Positions 44,812 through 56,653 of a DNA stretch of 64,000 bases are shown one piece after another; positions within the stretch are counted from its first letter, which is position 1, and each line of letters opens with the position of its first letter. Both the position numbers and the translations under genes were made by a program. This DNA comes from Anadara kagoshimensis (Eukaryota > Mollusca > Bivalvia > Arcoida > Arcidae). Under the pieces are notes generated by a model, which was not told the origin of the DNA, searched no databases, and worked only from the letters and a program-made list of their open reading frames with translations. The stretch lies in contig CM037869.1 in NCBI GenBank assembly GCA_021292105.1, forward strand, positions 41,685,849 through 41,749,848, given 5' to 3'.

Positions 44812-45658
44812 CTAAAATAATTAAGAAAGGACTTTTTACTGTTTCATGATTGATGTGTAAGTTACATACATGTATGAATCATGAAAATAGATTATACATG
44901 CAAACATTACATATTATATGTATATGCATGTATATATCAATAATAGAGTATTGTGCATATACAGTAAAACCTAGTTGTATTGCCCCTCAATAACTTTGCT
45001 ACATCACTTATTGCCACACCATTTAGAATTTCCAAAATTGATTTCTTCTATGTTTTTCTTTATAAGTGTCCCTCAATATATAACACCAAACTTCCTTATA
45101 ATGCCAAAATCTCACTGAACAAATGATAGCAATGAATCAAGGTTTCACAGTATTTGATGATCAAGAGTAGCACTTGGAAGACTGGATTTATGTTATCACC
45201 TTTCCTTCTTCCATATTGTGTTGGATATCATCCTGAGAAATCAATATCAAATCGAGATCCGGGATTTAATTTCAGACAATAGAAAACACTTAAAAACTTT
45301 AAAATCAGCCAAATGGACACTTACTTGTCTTGAATGTGCCTTGAATTAAATTTCTGCTCAAATAAGGGTTGGAAAAATTTTTTTACATGTTTATGCCATT
45401 TTGCCACAAAAAAGTGAAATACAGTGGTGACACAACTAATATGTGGTACCCGTCAGATGATTTATCTGACTTCAAGTGACTTAAGATCATGTTTACACAT
45501 TACCATAACAAGAGATCATGATTTTATCTGATCATCTGATGCTCACTATGGTAAAGTTGTAGTAAGCAATTTTACTCAGCAATATTAAGCAATATCTTTT
45601 AAGTTGTTTGAGCTATTACCAGTGCTTACGTATTACATATATATAGATGGGTACATAC
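44812..45658. other. SET gene intron
   Basis: AT-rich intron, nothing else recognised. Confidence 0.5.
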
Positions 45659-45773
45659 CTTTAATCTTGCTAATATATTTTATATCAAAACCCTCTTGGT
45701 CTTTTCCTTCTTTTATTATGCGAACAGCCTTGGCTGTAGGGTTTTCTCTTTTAGTTCTTTTCATTTTCAGCAT
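45659..45773 (-). CDS. SET gene: first coding exon
   Basis: ATG at 45771-45773 starts MLKMKRTKRENPTAKAVRII, then KEGKDQEGFDIKYISKIK and donor AAAG|GTATGT. The split Gly completes the GYGVF motif of the next exon. The short basic leader before SET resembles the region preceding SET in KMT5A-like proteins. The upstream AG at AAAACAG makes a non-coding 5' exon possible. Confidence 0.7.
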
Positions 45774-46047
45774 ATTGAAACTGTTTTAATTAAAAAAAAT
45801 ATTGTAATTTATGTCACCTAAACATGCTAAATCATAATTGTCATTTTCTAAGAATAATGTGTTTTTACCACCCCGTCCTAAAAATTTGGATGGTAAGATC
45901 AAATTTAGGATAAACAACTCTAACTTTAATACAGTTGAATCCTGTTATCTAAACTTCATGGAATTAAAACAGTTTGACTTACCAAATGCCAAGATAAAAG
46001 GAGTGTGAAGTTGTGAATGACACTCAAAATGGGAGGAGTGAAGTGGA

Positions 46048-46170
46048 GTAATGGAGTTTTACGCCCTAATCAAGATTCTTTCACTTATATTGTGGTGATC
46101 AGTTAGAGGTGGTGGAGGAAGCCGGAGTGCTGTGATCTGTAAGCGCACACTTTAGACCACCGAGGCTTCT
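46048..46170 (+). mobile_element. SINE of the CAAGATTATTTCAC family, copy 4
   Basis: TAATCAAGATTCTTTCACTT, GGTGGAGGAAGCCGGAGTGC and a shortened tail. It lies ~275 bp from the SET start codon. Confidence 0.65.
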
Positions 46171-46734
46171 CAAAATGGGAGGGCATGTGCAGGGTTTACA
46201 CAACTTTTCAAAAATGTGGTTTTTTGGGACTCCAATAAAACAAGAGGCCCAATAGGGCCTGTGATGCTCAACTGGCAGCTAATTTAACATTTTTGATAAA
46301 TAACATGCCAAATGGCATTCCCCCTCCTTTTACAATTGCAATGGGAACCAAAGTGGTTGGAAACCAAATCTGCATTGGTTTTTCATGTTATGCTATGTAT
46401 ATGAATAGAAGCCAACTTGGATTTGGCTGATATGCCAGACACAACTTTTGGATTACTGGTACTAAAGGACTTTTCATGCTGTATTGGGTTAGAATTGGCC
46501 AATTCAGGAGAAATTTTCAATGATTTGATTGAAACAAACATCTTATTTGTAAACTGCCTAAAATTGGGTCAACATTTTTTTTCCAGGAAAGGTAAAACAT
46601 TAGGTCATAACCTTCCTTGACCTTGACCTCATTTTGAAGGTAATTACAAGAATATTTCAAAACTGAAAACCCATGTCATTATCTGATCAAATAATGAGAT
46701 ATAACAATTTCAGCAATTTCTGCATCGTAACCTT

Positions 46735-47305
46735 GACCTTTGACCCATAAACCTTAATTATACATCAAAATGACCGTTGCATCAATACCAACAATATTCC
46801 AATACATGCCTTTACAAAAAGTTTATAGTTTTAAAGATAATGAACCATTTCTGTATTGTTTTGCTTCTGTGACCTTGACCTTTGGACCCATGACTTTTTT
46901 TATACATCAAAATGATCGTTGTATCAATACCTACAACAATCTAATATACATGCCTTTACAAAAAGTTTATAGTTTTCAAGATAATGAACCATTTCTGTAT
47001 TGTTTTGCTTCTGTCACCTTGACCTTTGAACCCATGACCTTAATCTATACATCAAAATGATCGTTGTATCAATACCTACAACATTCTAATATACATGCCT
47101 ATACAAAAAGTTCATAGCTTTCAAGATAATGAACCATTTCTGTATTGTTTTGCTTCTGTGACCTTGACCTTTGAACCCATGACCTTTTTCTATACATCAA
47201 AATGATCGTTGTATCAATACCTACAACATTCTAATATACATGCCTATACAAAAAGTTTATAGTTTTCAAGATAATGAACCTTTTCAGTATAATTTCTCGT
47301 CTGTG
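46735..47305. repeat. ~145-bp tandem array, four units
   Basis: Units start (TACATCAAAATGA) at 46761, 46903, 47047 and 47193. Each contains GTGACCTTGACCTTTG, CATGCCTNTACAAAAAG and AGATAATGAACC. The frame at 46770-47060 is the array translated. Confidence 0.9.
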
Positions 47306-47315
47306 ACCTTGACCT

Positions 47316-49795
47316 AAATTTAGCATCTAATTTGCATATTCCGCTAATTACGAGCAAACAGAAAAAATAACAGAAAAATCTGTTGCATATATTAAATGCC
47401 TAGACAGTTACTTTCTAAATCTCAAATTTGAACTAAATCGGTCCATAAATAAACATGTAATGACCATTTATAGGTTTTTGCTATTTATAGCAATGGCGGC
47501 CATCTTGGATGCCGCACGAAGTTGATTTGTACAAACTTTAATCTACTCCACCTAGGTATTTTCCACACCAAATTTGGCATCATTTTGGTATGTGGTTTCA
47601 GAGAAGAAGATTTTCAAAGAATTGCCTAAATTTAGCATCTAATTTGCATATTCCGCTAATTACGAGCAAACAGAAAAAGTTACAAAAAAACCCGTTACAT
47701 ATATTAAATGGCTAGACATCTACTTTCTAAATCTCAAATTTGAACTAAATCGGTCCATAAATAAACATGTAATGACCATTTATAGGTTTTTGCTATTTAT
47801 AGCAATGGCGGCCATCTTGGATGCCGCACGAAGTTGATTTGTAAAAACTTTAATCTACTCCACCTAGGGACTTTTCACACCATATTTTGGCATCATTTGG
47901 GTATGTGGTTTCAGAGAAGAAGATTTTCAAAGAATCGACTAAATTTAGCATCTAATTTGCATATTCCGCTAATTACGAGCAAACAGAAAAAGTTACAGAA
48001 AAACCCGTTACATATATTAAATGGCTAGACATCTACTTTCTAAATCTCAAATTTGAACTAAATCGGTCCATAAATAAACATGTAATGACCATTTATAGGT
48101 TTTTGCTATTTATAGCAATGGCGGCCATCTTGGATGCCGCACGAAGTTGATTTGTACAAACTTTATCTACTCCACCTAGTGACTTTCCACACCATATTTG
48201 GCATCATTTGGGTATGTGGTTTCAGAGAAGAAGATTTTTAAAAAATCGACTAAATTTAGCATCTAATTTGCATATTCCGCTAATTACGAGCAAACAGAAA
48301 AAGTTACAGAAAAACCCGTTAAATATCTTAAATGGCTAGACATCTACTTTCTAAATCTCAAATTTGAACTAAATCGGTCCATAAATAAACATGTAATGAC
48401 CATTTATAGGCTTTTGCTATTTATAGCAATGGCGGCCATCTTGGATGCCGCACGAAGTTGATTTGTACAAACTTTAATCTACTCCACCTAGTGACTTTCC
48501 ACACCATATTTGGCATCATTTGGGTATGTGGTTTCAGAGAAGAAGATTTTCAAAGAATCGACTAAATTTAGCATCTAATTTGCATATTCCGCTAATAACG
48601 AGCAAACAGAAAAAGTTACAAAAAAACCCGTTACATATATTAAATGGCTAGACATCTACTTTCTAAATCTCAAATTTGAACTAAATCGGTCCATAAATAA
48701 ACATGTAATGACCATTTATAGGCTTTTGCTATTTATAGCAATGGCGGCCATCTTGGATGCCGCACGAAGTTGATTTGTACAAACTTTAATCTACTCCACC
48801 TAGTGACTTTCCACACCATATTTGGCATCATTTGGGTATGTGGTTTCAGAGAAGAAGATTTTTAAAGAATCGACTAAATTTAGCATCTAATTTGCATATT
48901 CCGCTAATTACGAGGAAACAGAAAAAGTTACAGAAAAACCCGTTAAATATATTAAATGGCTAGACATCTACTTTCTAAATCTCAAATTTGAACTAAATCG
49001 GTCCATAAATAAACATGTGATGACCATTTATAGGTTTTTGCTATTTATAGCAATGGCGGCCATCTTGGATGCCGCACGAAGTTGATTTGTACAAACTTTA
49101 ATCTACTCCACCTAGTGACTTTCCACACCATATTTGGCATCATTTGGGTATGTGGTTTCAGAGAAGAAGATTTTCAAAGAATCGACTAAATTTAGCATCT
49201 AATTTGCATATTCCGCTAATAACGAGCAAACAGAAAAAGTTACAAAAAAACCCGTTACATATATTAAATGGCTAGACATCTACTTTCTAAATCTCAAATT
49301 TGAACTAAATCGGTCCAAAAATAAACATGTAATGACCATTTATAGGTTTTTGCTATTTATAGCAATGGCGGCCATCTTGGATGCCCCACGAAGTTGATTT
49401 GTACAAACTTTAATCTACTCCACCTAGTGACTTTCCACACCATATTTGGCATCATTTGGGTATGTGGTTTCAGAGAAGAAGATTTTCAAAGAATCGACTA
49501 AATTTAGCATCTAATTTGCATATTCCGCTAATAACGAGCAAACGGAAAAAGTTACAGAAAAACCCGTTACATATATTAAATGGCTAGACATCTACTTTCT
49601 AAATCTCAAATTTGAACTAAATCGGTCCAAAAATAAACATGTAATGACCATTTATAGGTTTTTGCTATTTATAGCAATGGCGGCCATCTTGGATGCCGCA
49701 GGAAGTTGATTTGTACAAACTTTAATCTACTCCACCTAAGGACTTTCCACACCAAATTTGGTTTCAATTGGCCCAGTGGTTTCAGAGGAGAAGAT
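47316..49795. repeat. ~312-bp tandem array, eight units
   Basis: Units start (AAATTTAGCATC) at 47316, 47628, 47941, 48252, 48564, 48876, 49188 and 49500. Each holds TTGCATATTCCGCTAAT, GGCGGCCATCTTGGATGCCG and CCACACCATATTTGGCATCA. Unit lengths of 311-313 bp and few differences suggest recent expansion or homogenisation. Confidence 0.95.
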
Positions 49796-50111
49796 TAAAG
49801 TTTACGCACGGACGCACGCACGGACGCACGGACGCACGGACACACGCTTCACCATGGCATAAGCTCAGCTGGCTATAGCCAGTTGAGCTAAAAATAAATG
49901 GGGTCCAAACTTTCAAATGTAGGTCCCATAACTGAATTAAATTAAAAGTATTAATTATATAATTATGATTATATAGTCCTGGTGTCGCGATAATGTTGAA
50001 TTTTGAAAATTGTTACAACCGACTGTGAATGCATTGTTTTTCGATGCATGTATCACAAGCCATCACCTTTTTTGCATAGTATTTCACACATGGATACCGC
50101 ATTAACCATGC

Positions 50112-50250
50112 TGTTGAAAAAACCCTTATTCTCTTTTAAATGTCAAGTCAGATGAGCCAGACTGCACAGGTTCTGAATCGGATGTATTTGATTCTTTTTC
50201 TTTTGGTGTACACTTAGAAAATCGCCAATATTACTTTGCCGTTTAGCCAT
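50112..50250 (-). pseudogene. N-terminal fragment of a transposase-like protein, PIP-box-like start
   Basis: The minus strand reads MAKRQSNIGDFLSVHQKKKN. One frameshift away follows a Ser/Glu-rich KESNTSDSEPVQSGSSDLTF. KRQSxIxxFL at the extreme N-terminus recalls starts of hAT- and ZMYM-like proteins and the PCNA-binding QxxIxxFF motif. Nothing further of such a gene follows. Low certainty. Confidence 0.35.
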
Positions 50251-50964
50251 TATGACAGTTCTTGCAAGCTACTGATGTCAAGGACATCAGCATCATGTGA
50301 GCGAATTTCACTACGGGCCAATCAAAATTTTGGCGGAAATTTGCGAGTGCTATCTTTACACACCAATGTATTTTTAGTATGCGGGGAATTTCAACATCCA
50401 GAGGGTTTTCGAAAAATCCTTGTCCATATTAACAGAAATTTAAAACACGTTTTCCAATTCAATTCAAATTGGTTTACAGATTTTTTGCGTCCTTCTGGAC
50501 GCATATGATAATTATTTTGCGTCCAACATAATTTATTTTGCGTAAAAAACGCAGAATTGTGTGTCCCGTAAAACCTTGCATGTGTATGCGTGTAATTATA
50601 TTATCAATCTTTGTAGGGTCTTTATTGAAGGCTAACAAAGTTGATGTATGGCATTATCAATTTACAATGTAGTGTGTAATTGATTGTGTCTGATCCAGAA
50701 TGCAATTTATTTTTTCATAGAATCTGACTTAAAAAGTCAGATTGATCTAACTAATGCAGGATAATTTTAGTGTGATCAACCAGGGTGGGCAGGGAAATCT
50801 AACAAGATTGCCCGGTCACAGGTTTGAGAAAACATTGTCAACCCAAGTGCCACAGTGGCTAAATTAGGCCTATATTATAAAACAGTTATGGACTTTTTAG
50901 TGGTTGTATATGGCGTGATATTCACCTGAAAAATAAATATTGACCTCGGCTGTCGCCTCGATTG

Positions 50965-51073
50965 CACAGGCACTTGTTTCTATGAATAAAGGGGGTAGGT
51001 CAAGACCCATATTACTATATAGTAATATGGGTCTTGACCTACCCCTCTTTATTCATAGAAACAAGTGCCTGTG
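50965..51073. repeat. Near-perfect ~109-bp hairpin
   Basis: CACAGGCACTTGTTTCTATG through GGGTCTTGACC to CACTTG..: the two ~54-bp arms are almost exact inverse complements, meeting at TACTATATAGTA (51014-51025) with essentially no loop. Very close arms point to a young event. Confidence 0.9.
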
Positions 51074-51439
51074 CTCGATTGACAGATATATCTGAAAATC
51101 ACGTGTTGCTGTTTTTTGTTATATTGGGTCATTGACGCTGATGGGTTAAACATTGCAGTTCTTATATGCAACTGAATAAACGTTTCTTTTGGTATTTGAT
51201 GACTTCGAACAGTGATTAAATAAACTGAAAGTTAGAAAGAATCTTCAAAGAATACATACACAGCATCATCATGTCATCCGAGGCGACTGTGTCATGGCAG
51301 CCATGTTCACTGGTTCCGGCATATCTCTTCTGTGTGCTGATTGGACGACTGGTTGCCGAGAATTTCCGAAGATTACCGAGAAGTTATACATATATATGAC
51401 ATTTTACAGTAGGTCGGCGGTGGGGGTGATTTTTGATTT

Positions 51440-51645
51440 TTTTTGACCCAATAATACGGTATAAAATGGTAGAGATACATTTAATTATTTTTGAATTTTG
51501 TGTCGTTCTATCAATAATTGACTATTGGGTCGCTAGATTATTGGGTCTTTTGACCCAATAGTCAATTTATGACCCAATAGTCAATGCAAGACCCAATAGC
51601 ATGGGTCTTAGAATAACACCCGACCCAATAATTCGGTGTTGATAA

Positions 51646-51700
<55 letters not shown>
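51440..51700. repeat. GACCCAATA repeats and TA microsatellite
   Basis: At least seven GACCCAATA or TATTGGGTC motifs in both orientations (51449-51630), followed by a ~48-bp TA run (51650-51697). Same family as 11.1, 20.4 and 35.7 kb. Confidence 0.8.
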
Positions 51701-51702
<2 letters not shown>

Positions 51703-52800
51703 AAACACATGAAACGACGCTATAAACTCACCCGACATCATGAAATAAAATATCATCCAAAAACATAAAATAAAATAAAAAATAATAAAATGGATTCAGA
51801 ATTATATATGTTTGTTAAAATGACAAATTTCATAAGAGTTGCGACTACCAATATAAACTTCTGTTATGGGTGCTCCTAGAATTCCTCACAATGGTATCTA
51901 CATTTTTTAACCTTTAAAGTTTTGTTTCAAACTTCGAAAAGTTTTCAATTGTGAAATTTATGTTTTTCGTGTAGGAAACTTAATAGTTGTTTAATAAAGG
52001 AATTACAATAAACATTGACAGTCGAAGAAATTTATACAACTTTCAACTCAGTAGCATTACACATTGACTGAAGAATGATTGGTTACCGATAAAAGGGTGA
52101 CAATAAATGCGGGGCTATTGGATTTCTTTTTAAATGTGCATCTGTTGGAAATACGTTACACCTTTTGCGCAGACTTTTGATATCAACCAATTGTCATTGA
52201 AATTTGTGTTTGTGTAATAAAGTTCTTGTCTTGTTAGATATAAGTGAAAACAAAGATGTTTATAAGAACTATAGCCTAATCTTTTGACAAATTATTTCTG
52301 ATTACCGAGACTGGAAATATAGTAAAATCAAATAAAAACAAACGTAGCAATCTTTGTTCAATATATATTGCCTTGTGAGTTTATGAAATATCACTATTGA
52401 TAAAAAATACATTACATTAAAACGCACCAACAGAATTCTCCATTACAAGCACTTGATGTTGTCATAATTTGGCATTTTAGGATACTATTTCATAAAAATA
52501 GTAAATAACTGGTTTATGATGAAATACCTTTCGCAAAAATAAGGTGAACACTTGGAAAATTGAAAAATTAAATGAAATCGTGAAGTGATGTTGGGTACTC
52601 CAGATTTATAAATTGTTACCACCTCCTATGTAGCTAGCTATAACAACCCCACCACGTCTGAATTAAAAATTGAGAATGAAAGGATTATTAAACTTTGGTA
52701 CCGCTTGCAAATAAATTGTTGACTTAGGGATATTGTATGCCTAGGCTTATCAAGACCCTCAAAAAGTTTTATGCCGTCATCACATTATTGTTGATAAGTT
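51701..52800. other. No gene recognised
   Basis: AT-rich intron-like sequence without recognised motif. Confidence 0.5.
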
Positions 52801-52804
52801 TGAT

Positions 52805-53015
52805 GTTTCTGTGTCCATGATTGCCCTGGATATATCTGACGTCTCATAGTTCCATGTTCATTTCACACAATTTTGATAACACACGTGGCGGGTGTAGCTA
52901 GCTGAACAGGAGGTGCTTACACTTCCGTAGTACCCTTCCCTTGCGGAAGTTCACGTGTCTTACCAAAGTTTTTACTTTGCTTCTGGGTTGTGATTCGGAC
53001 ATGGATTATATGTTT
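52805..53015 (+). repeat. Dispersed repeat, copy 2 (GGGTGTAGCTAGCT family)
   Basis: Ordered blocks shared with 8870-9100: GTCCATGATTGCCCTGG, GACGTCTCATAGTTCCATGT, GGCGGGTGTAGCTAGCT, AAGTTCACGTGTCT and TTTTTACTTTGCTTCTGG. Confidence 0.6.
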
Positions 53016-54010
53016 GTTTTTGATTTTTTGAGTTTTTAAACTCAAATAAAATGAACGCTAATTTTAAATTAGAATCCAATACAATAACGGCATAATTGAA
53101 ACCATAAAAAACATAAAAAATAGCATGACTTAAAATGCAAGACACGTGACTCTCTATAGCAATTACATCATTCTAGAAAAATCGTATTAGAGATGAAAGC
53201 GCTAGAAAAATGTAAAAAAAAATTAACATGCTTATCCTGGTTTAAGTTTTTTATACACTATATATAATACTGTGTACGTCTTCACAAACACTTTGAAAAT
53301 ATAAATGTAAATATATGCGTATGTACACGTTACTGTATACTGCGGTCATTTAGCTCTTTTCTATATAAATGGCGGGTCTGGAGTGTACAATAAATAGACA
53401 TGTACATCGTTTTCGAGTTGAGAACCTAAAACACGTTTTTGTTAGTCCCAAACGCTTAGAACATTCTTTTTCATTGTTTTCAAAGGGTTGTAGAACGCAG
53501 GCATTAACATTCAGCATGGCGTAAATTAAGATAAAAACGAAATTTGAATTTCTTGTCTACATGGTATATATTTTGCAAGCAGGAAGTTTTCTTTTGTTGT
53601 CAACCTGGTCATATAATATATCTGACTTTCGTTAATGCACATTTTTCCGTTATCACTGATTTTGTTTCGTTTTTTGTTTTTTTATTTTTCATTTGCGTTT
53701 ACGTACAAGTCACTGGACGTCGCCGTCTTGTTCTTTTATCTCACCACCAAAAGTGGGAGTAGGTTCTCGAGCAAAGAACACGATCCGAGTGCACTGTTCG
53801 TAGCATTTCAGAAAATCAAGAACACATGCATGTACTCTTTCATTCAAGGATCGTCAAGGCTCGTTCAATAAAAAATATTAAACTCGTTTAAAAAAATCAT
53901 TATTACACAAACCCTCATATAGGGTCCTCTCTGTATCAATAAACATATTTTTACATAACTTTTGCAAATCTCAATTGATGTATCATTTCTATTTATACAG
54001 TTAGACTTAC
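53016..54010. other. No gene recognised
   Basis: AT-rich. Overlapping plus frames at 53544-53871 lack motifs. Part of the large receptor intron in the single-gene model. Confidence 0.4.
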
Positions 54011-54130
54011 TGCAAAGTATCCGGAAATCTTCACTACATGGCCTTGCGTGTATACCAATTGCTTTATTTTCACACTCCAAGGTTGAACATTTCATGTCAT
54101 CACTTTCTTCTCTAACTTCTGTCGAACGAA
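54011..54130 (-). CDS. Receptor exon: Cys-rich module after WSC
   Basis: A 120-nt exon between TTTGCATAG and the strong donor CA|GTAAGTCT. It encodes RSTEVREESDDMKCSTLECE then NKAIGIHARPCSEDFRILC. The CSEDFRILC ending has the same C-x7-C spacing as the lectin-module end at 9922-10026, so it may close a first lectin-like module or open the second. The split codon joins in phase to both 54695-54833 and 10516-10653. Confidence 0.7.
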
Positions 54131-54694
54131 CTATGCAAATATCGATTTTAATATTATTTAAAGAACTTACTACCCTCTAGCGATACATGATAAACAAGAG
54201 TAACTACAAATGTATTCACTGAGAATGCATTAACCAGTTCAATATACTTTTCATATAAAAGCGTGTCGAATAATTAAGCAAGAGCATGTTTATTGACGAT
54301 ATTATTTGCCGGACTACAAATTACTTGTGCATTCAAAATACGTAGAAATAAATTTAAAAATCATCATAACATTACAAAACACTAAAACATTTTTTGCGTA
54401 AATAGGGTTATATTACAGTCGTACAATAGATACAAGTACATTGATAATACTAATATATTTTTTTCTGTTTTAGCATATTTCAAAAAGATAGCATCAGGGT
54501 TTCATTTGCCAACTGACACACCTTTAGCGTACCGGAAGCTGGTAAAGACCTCCTTTGGATTAAATCGTATGGTTTTTTTAAGAATTCACGCCTGTTTTAG
54601 TGGGATTTGTCTTTAACCAATCGTGTTAAACTAGATTATAAAATGATTTTAAATCTCTTTTAAGTTTTTGTATTATAATGACTAATTCATATAC

Positions 54695-54833
54695 CTCTTC
54701 TATATAAATTTATTGCACGTTCTCCTCCGCAGTATAAATTGGAATCTAAACAAGGTGTAGAACAAGACATCGATGGCAAACCCGACAGAAAACGTTCTTT
54801 AAATGTTGAATTTATGCAAAAGCAATATTCTTG
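54695..54833 (-). CDS. Receptor exon: second half of WSC domain
   Basis: A 139-nt exon between TATGTTACAG and GTATAT. It encodes QEYCFCINSTFKERFLSGLP, then SMSCSTPCLDSNLYCGGERA and INLYRR. The pattern CxC........C...C......CGG..a...Y is the C-terminal half of WSC domains (CyCg...C...CpG....CGG..a..vY). WSC modules occur in extracellular proteins and polycystin-1-like proteins and are thought to bind carbohydrate. Confidence 0.85.
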
Positions 54834-56112
54834 CTGTAACATAGTGTTTAAAACAAAGAAAATATAAGATGCACCTTAATTTTGTAGAACGTTTTTTAAT
54901 ATCACATGAACACATTTTTTGATAATATTGCGATATTCTATCTCAGGTTCATAATGTGTAAAGGGAAAATGGTTTTAAATTTTTAAGAAAGAATATTTTT
55001 ACTATTATCTTAAATGTTCTTTTCCAAGTTTGATAAAAATACTTCTTATTCTGTCGTCAATAAATACCAATTTAATGCCAAGTGGTACAAATGGGCACTA
55101 TCCTACAAGTTTTTTTTTCATATTTGTAAAACTTTTGGAGGCGCATCTTAAAATGTAAAAACAATATTACTTTTTTTAGCTATAAAACGTCAGAAATGTA
55201 AAAAAAATCTCTTGGAATTTTAACATAGGCTAAATAGGAAATCGCAAATTTTCAGGCTCTAGAAAATTTGTAAAAATGAAGAAAAATATCAGTTTTTTAG
55301 AAAAAATAGGATAATATAGTTCAACAATTGAATTTTCTGAAAATATAAAGAAATTCATATGTCCCAATGCTCGATTTTTCGCTATAAAACTTCAATAATA
55401 CGTAATCTGATGCGAAAATATGGCAAAAATTATCTATAACGTCATGATGTTTGACGATATTGTAAAAGAATCTGCAAATTTACTTGTGAACTCCAACGTT
55501 ATCGTGTCGTAAACTAAAAGTGTTGTATCTGTGCGTCTTGCTGTAATAGTAAATACTTTATTTTAATAATTTGTATATAAATAACTTCATGAATTACATT
55601 ATTTTGTATTCCCAGTCACTTATATTGCAGAAATAATGATATAAAGAAACTTTATAAAGTTCGGAATAGCAGAAGATTACAAAGCCTTATCATCTGAAAT
55701 TAGAGCCAATGATGATACTTCAAAAATGTAAGACGTGCCAGTCAGAATCTGGGAAATATTGCTAATGGCTTCATTACATATAATGTCTTAATGTGTATTA
55801 TTATGTTGTACAGTATTTTATTCTCTGTAAATAATTTATCAATTTATCAAAAATTGTTACAATTACTGTAAGTTAGGACTTAGCATAATATCATCATAGC
55901 GCATAGATGTAGATTTGTACACGCCATGCGTTACGTTAGCGTCCATTTGTGCTACTTGACCTTTAGCTCGAAGACCTAGAATCAAGAACGCTTTATCAAT
56001 GTATACGACTTACCTTTCCACTTTAACTACTGTCCGTTTACTCGGCTGGAGAGAAAGGAATAACGCTAATATCTCAAAGATTTGAATGGCACGGTTAAAA
56101 ATCAAATACTCA
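54834..56112. other. Receptor intron
   Basis: AT-rich intron with no recognised elements. Confidence 0.5.
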
Positions 56113-56653
56113 TTTACTTACATGAGCCGAGTCGTTGCTAATAATCCTTATTTCGATCTAATTCGTGCATTATAACTCCTTTAATGCACCAAAATGTCTT
56201 TTTGGTGGGTGTTTACAATGGTAAAAATTTTGACAAAATGGCGGAGTCTTTCGTGTGACGTAATGATGACGGAAGAATTTATCATTTACGTAGGTTCGCG
56301 AGGGGTACAATGAAGGGTAGTTCAAAGGTCGGGTTGAGTTTAAAAGTTTGAATTTACGTCAATTTTTTTAAAAGTTTGAAAATGCAGAAAGGTAGTTTAC
56401 TTTATTACTTTATTAAATTGATTTTGGTCATCCCGGTTACGCAAAAATCAATCAGTTCTTGAGCTGCACTAACCTACGTAAATAGTCGACTCTTTCGTCA
56501 TGACTACGTAACATAAAGAACCCCGCCATTTCGTAAAAAAGATTACCATTGTAATCACCCACCCAGGTTATATTTTGTCGCATAAAATGATATATTAAAC
56601 AAGGATGGAACCGAAACAGAAATTTTCAGTTACGACTCGGCTCATGTAAGTAA
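56113..56653. mobile_element. Fold-back element with ~190-bp inverted arms
   Basis: The outer ends TTTACTTACATGAGCCGAGT (continuing CGT) are exact inverse complements at both sides. Homology continues inward, with divergence, through the GGTGGGTG..TACAATGGTAA, AAAATGGCGG and TTTACGTAGGTT blocks. No coding capacity. Non-autonomous fold-back DNA element. Confidence 0.8.

Larger units (their letters stand above)
23966..45773 (-). other. Candidate single gene: SET, SAP-like, octapeptide array, zinc fingers, tyrosine recombinase, SANT
   Basis: All exons from the SET start (45773) to the SANT stop (23966) are on the minus strand in a sensible domain order. Within the SET block (45773 to 42646) and within the recombinase block (34243 to 23966) every junction matches in phase. 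The link between blocks is weaker: candidate exons at 41165-41229 and 40237-40408 follow in phase, but the join into 34243 needs at least one exon I did not find. I recall similar SET plus zinc-finger plus recombinase-like architectures among uncharacterised animal proteins, but cannot verify that here. The alternative is two adjacent genes. Confidence 0.4.
46241..49895 (+). mobile_element. Composite dispersed element with two internal satellite arrays
   Basis: It begins AACAAGAGGCCCAATAGGGC and ends TATAGCCAGTTGAGCTAAAA, ends also seen at 41368-41730 and (right end) 23962. Inside are a ~145-bp array and a ~312-bp array, then a short GGACGCAC-type run (49803-49843). Conserved ends around tandem cores recall bivalve pearl-type or Helitron-like non-autonomous elements; which applies is not decided by sequence alone. 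No transposase is seen. Confidence 0.65.

Noticed and set aside
46770-47060. 96-residue plus-strand ORF
   Set aside because: It lies wholly inside the ~145-bp satellite and repeats with it.
54011-54130. Treating this exon as an isolated small Cys-rich peptide gene from the internal ATG
   Set aside because: It has a strong donor at its 3' side and joins upstream and downstream exons in phase, so it is an internal exon.
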